From: Mycogone perniciosa
Lineage: Eukaryota; Ascomycota; Sordariomycetes; Hypocreales; Hypocreaceae
Reading direction: 5' to 3'
NCBI GenBank assembly: GCA_025331125.1
Contig: JAOALB010000091.1
Span: 62,001 to 126,000 of the forward strand
DNA: 64,000 nt
This document shows positions 58,001 to 64,000 of this stretch, one piece after another. The position numbers were made by a program, and so were the translations under genes. The notes under the pieces are model-generated. The model was given only the letters and a program-made list of their open reading frames with translations. It ran no database searches and had not been told where the DNA came from. Numbering within the stretch: the first letter of the stretch is position 1; each line of letters begins with the position of its first letter.

Positions 58001-59243
58001 CCACGAGCTTCCGGTTGAAGGGCAAACTGCAACACACGCGTTTCCTCCCGTTGTTTCACACCCTTTATTTTTTATACTAGTACTGCTGCTCTGTACTTCG
58101 ATTACATCCCTTGCCTACATCTGGCACGCACACAGGAAATATGTGATGGGTATGTTTGCGATCCTCCCTCCCCTTCACTTACTGAGCTGCTAAATGGCCA
58201 CGCCGGTCTCAATCCTCCTTCACCGAGTCTCAGGCCTTTGGGTGCATAGCATTTATTTAGCATCCAATGGAGGTGTGTGTGATTGTGCATATGTCGATAG
58301 GTGGTGACCACATCCAGGGAATGGATATACATGCCCCAGTAGACATGGGCTTCGTAGGGCTGCCTCAATAGGTAGATAGATGGCTATCTATGTCCTACAA
58401 GGCGGGGATTTGCCATTCTTCGCTGGATGATTGGATCAGGGCTATTTTGATCATCATATCAATGCTGCACATAGTGGCATATCTGTTGGACGGTTTCTCG
58501 AGCTACGTGCTCTTCATACATGCGAAGTATATATTTCATGATCAATTAGTTCCTTACAGTGATATCACTATCGTATTTTAGAGGCGTTTCGTAGGTCCTT
58601 GTGACAAAACCCACCGACGACGTTCCATAGCCCTACAACCGAAACTCTTCACCAACACGCACAGCAGCAATAAACAAACAAACAAACAAAATACCCCACG
58701 AAATAATTGTTTTTGATATATCTTCGTGGGGTGGTCAAGAGTGGGTGGGCTTGTTTGTCCGAATCTCATCGGGCTCGGGGAAGGAAAAAAAGGAAACGTA
58801 TAGGGTAACCAACCCGCAGCCACACCTGTCGCAGAATTAGCAAGTACATGACTCTCAAAGCAAAGCATGCTGGATTGAGAGTAAGTAGAGATATAACATA
58901 GTTAATCTAGGTAAGGTGCAAGCAAATAATGTGTGTTAATTGGTCGGTAGATGCAAATGCAGTTGGTAGTACATAGCTTTATCGAGCATAATCACCCTCC
59001 TTGGACCATCACTAATAATATCAACTTCACAAACAAAAACCAAAATGCAACTGATGCCTAAGAAGCATAAAGAAATAGACAATGTCATCGTAAATTATTC
59101 ATATCGTTTTTTTTCATTGGCTAAAGCATGAAACCAAGTAGCAAGCCAAATCAACGCTGAGAGCCATCCGTCAGCTTACCCATCGCCATACAATACACAC
59201 AATACTACCTACCATCCATGCCCTCCCTAACAGCATGCTAAAC

Positions 59244-62200
59244 CTAGTAAGCAGCGGCATGTTCTAGTTGGTATACCGCAGTCCTAGCACGCTCCTTTAC
59301 ATCCAAGTCCCTGTCTTGCTTCACCATTGTCTCCATCTTAGTCTGAAAGCCCAACTTCTGCAGCTCACGCGCCCTCTGTGAACAAGCCTGCATCTCACCG
59401 TCTTCTTCCTGCTCCGTGAGGTTGATAACCATATGACACAAGGCCACCCGCACTTCCTTATCCTTGCTACTGGCTTGCTGGCAGAGTAGCTTGAGAAGCT
59501 CTGTCTGTGCAACAACCAGCTGCCGATGCCGGGAGATGCTAGCGGCGATATGAACAAGGAGGAGGATGACGGCTTCGATGATCTTTGCGTGAGGATGGAG
59601 AACCCTGGTCTCCCGCCCTGACGTGTAAGTTCGTCGAGAGAAAGGATGTAGAACTCTGGCCCGCAGCTTTGAGGCCAATATCTCGAAGAATCTCTCCTGG
59701 CCAAGAGTACTGAATAAGTAGTCAATCATATCTGTCGTTTCACATGGCGAATCTGCTTTTATCCCCGACCCCGGCCCGATTAGATTTCGAATAAAGTCCA
59801 GGCCCTGCTCTTGAATGGCAACATCGTCGTTTCGGGCTCTCCGAACCGGGTTGAGCTCAGACTCTCGTAGTGAGGCAAGCCTATCCTCTGCCTGACGCAG
59901 TCTGGTAGAGCGTGAGGCATCCAGCTCCCGTAGACAACCATTTGCTGCGTAAAGCCAGCGAAATGGTTCGTCAGACGATGGTGCATCCATTTCCTCATCT
60001 ACATCATCTCCAGGAGACTGCTTAGATGACGCGTTGTATAACGCTGCATCCTGACTATCGTCACAGATGAGTTGCACCAGCCACCCGGGCCCAAGTTGCT
60101 CCAGACAGGCCCTTTTCAGCTCAGGGCTCACAGCAACCACAAAATGCTTCAGGGCCCATAAAGCATTGAGTCGCAGGGCTGGATTCTCTGAGTGGGTATG
60201 TTCGCAAAGAATCTTCATCACACCATTTTCGGCCAAGAGCTGTCATGGGTTAGTGTCACGCTGACCTCTGCAAGTAAGAAACACAATGTGTAAAGGGGGA
60301 GGGGGGACCGACCTCGCGAACAGGGCTGACCTCTACGACCAAGTTGCAGATGGTGGCCGTGGCCGCAATCTGGACGTTTACATCTGGATGTTTCAGGTAC
60401 CGGAAGATAGGCAGGGCAACCGCATGATCTACCAAACATGTTCGCAGGATGTTGATGGAGCGTGCCAGCATCCTCACAACATGGCACCCGGCAATGATGA
60501 CTGATAAGGAGTTGGTACCATAACCTATTGCCGGGCTTACTTGGGGATCGGATTCCCCACTGGGCTTGTCCTTTGGCCTATCCTTGATCTGCCGAGGTTT
60601 CCTTGGAAACTCACTCAGAGATTCAACCACGAAAGGAACAAAATCTTCCAGAACGAGGGCCTTCCTATAATCCTCCTTGCCAGAGGCCAGGGCACCAATG
60701 GCTTTGAGGGTCGACTCTCGTAGCCTCAGCCGGTGGACTAGAAGAGGATTTTGGCCCCCTTGACCCAACTGCGAGACTGTGGAAGAATCCTCAACATCCA
60801 TGGTTGTATCGGGCTGAGGTGACCATGATTTGGACTGCTCAAGGGCTGGGACAGGTTGGTAAGCGCGTTTCAAGAGTTTGGTCAAGATTTGGGCGGCAGA
60901 GCACTCAAAGGCGGATTTTTGGAGAAATTCGCTATCAGTGATTAGACGTGCCAACACTGCCGGCGCTCTTTCCAGAATGAGGGATTGTGTTGGATCCATT
61001 AGACAATTTGTCTCGCGACCATCCTTGTCGTTGATGTATATCAACTCCACGAGTATTGGCACGATAAGCAGCGCAAGGCTTGCCTCCCTCTTCACCTTTC
61101 TCCCCAAACCCGCCTTGAAAAGGGCAACAAGGACAGCTGTTGCCATAAGCCGTTCATAGCCTTGTGACGACCGCGCCTGGAGAAGGAGCCAAGGGATAAG
61201 AGGACTCTCTATTTCGTCCGCGCTATCGCCATTGTGGCCAAAAGCCTGAAGATTTGACGAGTCCAATGCAGAAGAGCCGACTTTAGCGGAAGGGGCCCGA
61301 CTTGACGTCTGTGCATCAGATCGCCCCGAGGCATTGATGGAGGTTTGGGGTGGTGGTACACCTTTCCTAGAGCGAGGTATGGGCGGTACTGCCGGTAGCA
61401 AATATTCCATGGCAGTAACGTTTTGGTGTCTGGAGCCGCCCAGTCCAATGAGCTCTGAGCTTTTTCTGGACGCGGTTACTTCTGCGGACGGCTCGAACTT
61501 GATGGAGGGGAAGATAGCAAGAATGGCCGGGGATTTGACAAGTCGTGTTGCTCGATATTTCGAATCGCCAAGAATGGTTGCAATGGCGTCGAGTATAGGC
61601 CCAACCTTGGCACATGGGTGAGCCGGTTCGGGGATTACTTCGAACAGCCCGTCGCTGTAGGCCAACTCCTCAGCTCCTGGCACAGCATGACCTTGAGCCA
61701 CTACGAAACTGGCCAACTGCACGGCTAGCATGTCCAGAACACCAGAGGTTGCCAAGGCGTGCTGATGTCGCTCCTCTCGACACAGGCGGCATATCAAGTC
61801 AGAAGCAAGCGCTATTTGGAACTGCTGATGATACTTGGACGACGTGCTAGAAAACATCAAACACAGCGACTCGAGATGCTGCGAAGAGGCGAAGATGTTA
61901 TCCGCCAGAGTTTGGATATCGAGCGGTGATGACGGAAGCGCCAGGGCCGTTGCATCAGCAATATCCGCAAGGGCCTTGAGGGCAGCAACGACGATTTGAG
62001 GAGGATTTGCGCTCGGGGATATACATGTGAGGACGGCCGGAAGCGCTCGTGAGGCATGCAGCGGCTGTAGAAAGGGAGGACCTCCTACAACACGATTATC
62101 CAGTTAATCACCGCTGGAGAAAAAACGGCGGTTGATTGATGAGGGACGTACCCTTGGCGAAGCTTGCGATGAGCTCCAAAGCTTGCAGCCTCATCCCGTC

Positions 62201-62446
62201 TTCTTCGGCGAGGGGCCGTACAGCCAGCTGGAGGCGAGCATCTTTAACACTCGACTTGGCAGTGGAGCGAGCGGATGACAGAACCCTCACAATGGGCTCC
62301 AGCACGCCCAAGCTAACCCATGCCTCCTTCTTCTGAACATGTCCGACGATTTCGTTCTTGAGGGCTTGCAAGGCCTCTGTCTGCTCTGGGTATGTCTTGG
62401 CGTTCCGCAGCTGAGCGAGGATCGGGGAGCTCTGGGGGCGGGCCAT
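59244..62446 (-). CDS. armadillo-repeat protein, Gid5/Vid28 (ARMC8) of the GID ubiquitin ligase
   Basis: Three exons (62446-62152, 62084-60313 and 60239-59244) give about 1020 aa. The protein is a series of armadillo-like helical repeats with low-complexity insertions (for example around residue 280-340 and acidic DDVDEEMDAPSSDEP). The C-terminal part (LLKLLCQQASSKDKEVRVAL, then ARELQKLGFQTKMETMV and LDVKERARTAVYQLEH) matches ARMC8. In yeast, Vid28/Gid5 is a scaffold of the GID E3 ligase that degrades gluconeogenic enzymes such as fructose-1,6-bisphosphatase when glucose returns. The intron junctions (phase 1, then phase 0) keep frame. The start, at MARPQSSPILAQ, has a good context. Assignment to Gid5 rests on overall resemblance. 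Confidence 0.88.
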
Positions 62447-64000
62447 GGAGATGGATGGATTCGACGGGTATGAAAGAATGCGGGTTCGTTTTATCACAGA
62501 AGATTAAGGTGCTTGTAGAGGCGGCTATAGCGAGTGTCGCATCGATATTACTAGTGGTATATGGATTAAGATGTGATGTTGACGCAATGTGAACCAACCA
62601 GCCCAATCGTTTGGCGGTCCCATGCGCCCAGCAAAGTAAGTACCTTGTATATATAGGGACTGTTTCGGCGCGCGGTTTATGAATGATCCAAAGCTAACGG
62701 ATGAAGGAATAGGCGGAATGGATAATCGAGCTGCTGGCGAGATTGGCAGAGATCAAAAGGAGAATCGTTGTCACTGGCAAGTTGCTGCGGTCCTTCTAGG
62801 CGGTCATTGTCGATGCAGTCACGTCAAGCAGGTTCGACGTCGTCGTGGCACGTGTCTCCCGTTATCTTATCGCACTTTAACGGGGCACTTCCCCACCCGA
62901 ACTTTGGACTGCCGATTTCGATTTCGATACTATTACTCCGTAGTAGTACTCCGTACTCCGTACTGGTAGTAGTGTCCGCAGAAGACGGACGGATCCAGAA
63001 ACATGGAAAACTTGGATCAACGCGTAAAGTTTGGCATGAAGATGTGTCGGTTTTTGTCGTCAAGAGTATGTAGGATGCCGGAGTGAGGATGCCGAGGTTT
63101 TGCATCCTGAATACATACATACTTGGCAGAATGGATTAGTTAAAGTCAGATAGAGACGGAGTAGTACAGAGTAAGAAGCCCTTTGCTGCCATGTTCACGT
63201 CCGCCAGATTGAAACCTGGAAGAAGCAGTCATTATCGCTTCGTTGAGTCTCAATCAGCTCGCTTGTGGCTTTTAATCAGCGATTTCTGTGACGGAAGGAC
63301 TTTTGGTAGATTTTCGAGGTGCTCCGGTCTGCCTCTGCCTCTGCCTCTGTCCAGATCAGGCCAACTCTGTGCAAGCCCTCATCTCCCATACGAGTAGTTA
63401 CTCACGGGAAGAACAACGTGCCATGTCATGTCCATCTATCTACGAGTATGCACTCCGTATCAAAGCATGTATTACTACCGACATACTGAGTGGAGTCTGT
63501 GCCACAAGGCCCTGGCAAAAGGACTCCCAGACCTTTTTTTTTTCAACTAGCAGTAGTATGAGAGGTGCTGCATTCATCACCAGTACGGAGTAAGGACGAA
63601 TCAATGAGCTATATTCTAGCACGAGGCTCAGTTGTCCGCGCCGATTGAACCAGGAAATAAACTACTACCACTACTAAATCGATACCCCTTGACCGGACTA
63701 GTAGCTGTCACCTTTTTGTCGTCATTTGTTTCTGAATGAGACGAGAACGAGATCCCCGTGCTGTTCTCCGTACGTAGGGGCCGTCTGGGGTCGGGTCCGG
63801 GGTAGTATTTGATGATGGGAGTCCACCACAATCGTTGTATGTACATATCTATCAAGCATGCAGTGTACGAGTCGTAATCTGTAATTATAAGTGTACGAGT
63901 AAGAGCAGCTATTAGGATTACTACTATGGGGTACTAGTGGTATTCCGTCAAGATGGGAATTCGGAGACTTATTCACTGAACATCTGTCCAAGCTTTGAAA
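62447..64000. other. intergenic to window edge
   Basis: This stretch holds the promoter of the Gid5 gene and further motif-rich DNA. No gene is supported. Motif copies lie at 62934-62963, 63440-63470 and 63583. A short CTCTGC simple repeat occurs near 63330-63350. Confidence 0.6.
62934..62963. repeat. triple TACTCCGTA motif cluster
   Basis: TACTCCGTAGTAG is followed by overlapping TACTCCGTACTCCGTAC units within 30 bp. It lies about 490 bp upstream of the Gid5 start. Confidence 0.75.

Larger units (their letters stand above)
51252..59243. other. 8 kb gene-poor region upstream of veA
   Basis: No frame here is convincing. A minus-strand frame of 176 codons (52121-51591) lies in the veA upstream region but opens at GTG and contains no ATG. 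Frames near 54100-54690 overlap in several phases without domains. Decamer motifs occur at 52229, 52550, 54977, 57350 and 57911. Long pure repeats are few, apart from AAAC runs near 58680. The first 1 kb probably contains a long veA leader; the right end is the 3' flank of the Gid5 gene. Confidence 0.6.

Noticed and set aside
13168..64000. Transposable element in the large gaps
   Set aside because: I looked for long terminal or inverted repeats, transposase or reverse-transcriptase motifs and long A tails and saw none; only short motifs and simple repeats are present.

Overview
This window is nuclear DNA of a filamentous ascomycete (Pezizomycotina; the gene repertoire and intergenic texture suggest a Sordariomycete, possibly Hypocreales, but I cannot place it further). 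The evidence is as follows. Genes carry short GT-AG introns of about 50-110 nt with CTAAC-like branch sites. A velvet-family veA gene is present. One tRNA gene is split by an intron. The proteins are fungus-type, including a GH72 glucanosyltransferase, Mga2/Spt23, Rrg9, Dic1 and Vid28/Gid5. I see no operons, CRISPR arrays or bacterial signals.

Layout from left to right: tbf1-like telomere/Myb factor (-), a small membrane-protein candidate (+), GPI-anchored GH72 glucanosyltransferase (-), membrane-anchored short-chain dehydrogenase (-), rrg9 (-), calcipressin (-), a 2.4 kb gap, mitochondrial Phe-tRNA synthetase (-), tRNA-Leu(AAG) (+), F-box protein (-), mitochondrial dicarboxylate carrier dic1 (+), RNA polymerase II subunit rpb3 (-), sof1 (+), 6-phosphofructo-2-kinase/fructose-2,6-bisphosphatase (-), a 5.3 kb gene-poor stretch, tad3 (+), RNase H1 (+), a Na+/H+ antiporter (+), a 2.8 kb gap, mga2-like membrane-tethered transcription factor (+), an uncharacterised basic, low-complexity protein (-), veA (-), an 8 kb gene-poor stretch upstream of veA, and a Gid5/ARMC8 armadillo protein (-). 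I assembled exon structures by hand from splice signals and reading-frame continuity. Coordinates of each CDS run from the start codon to the stop codon and include the introns.

Most genes are single-copy housekeeping functions: transcription (rpb3), rRNA processing (sof1), tRNA editing (tad3), mitochondrial translation and respiration (Phe-tRNA synthetase, rrg9, dic1), glycolytic control (PFK-2/FBPase-2, Gid5), calcineurin signalling (calcipressin), cell wall (GH72), ion homeostasis (Na+/H+ antiporter) and development or secondary-metabolism control (veA). There is no biosynthetic cluster and no recognisable transposon.

The most distinctive signals are three. A 5-nt micro-exon in dic1 supplies part of the carrier signature. 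A family of short palindromic decamers (TACTCCGTAC, TACTTCGTAC and relatives) recurs through the gaps and is absent from the confident exons as far as I read. Large gene-poor stretches sit in front of veA and PFK-2.
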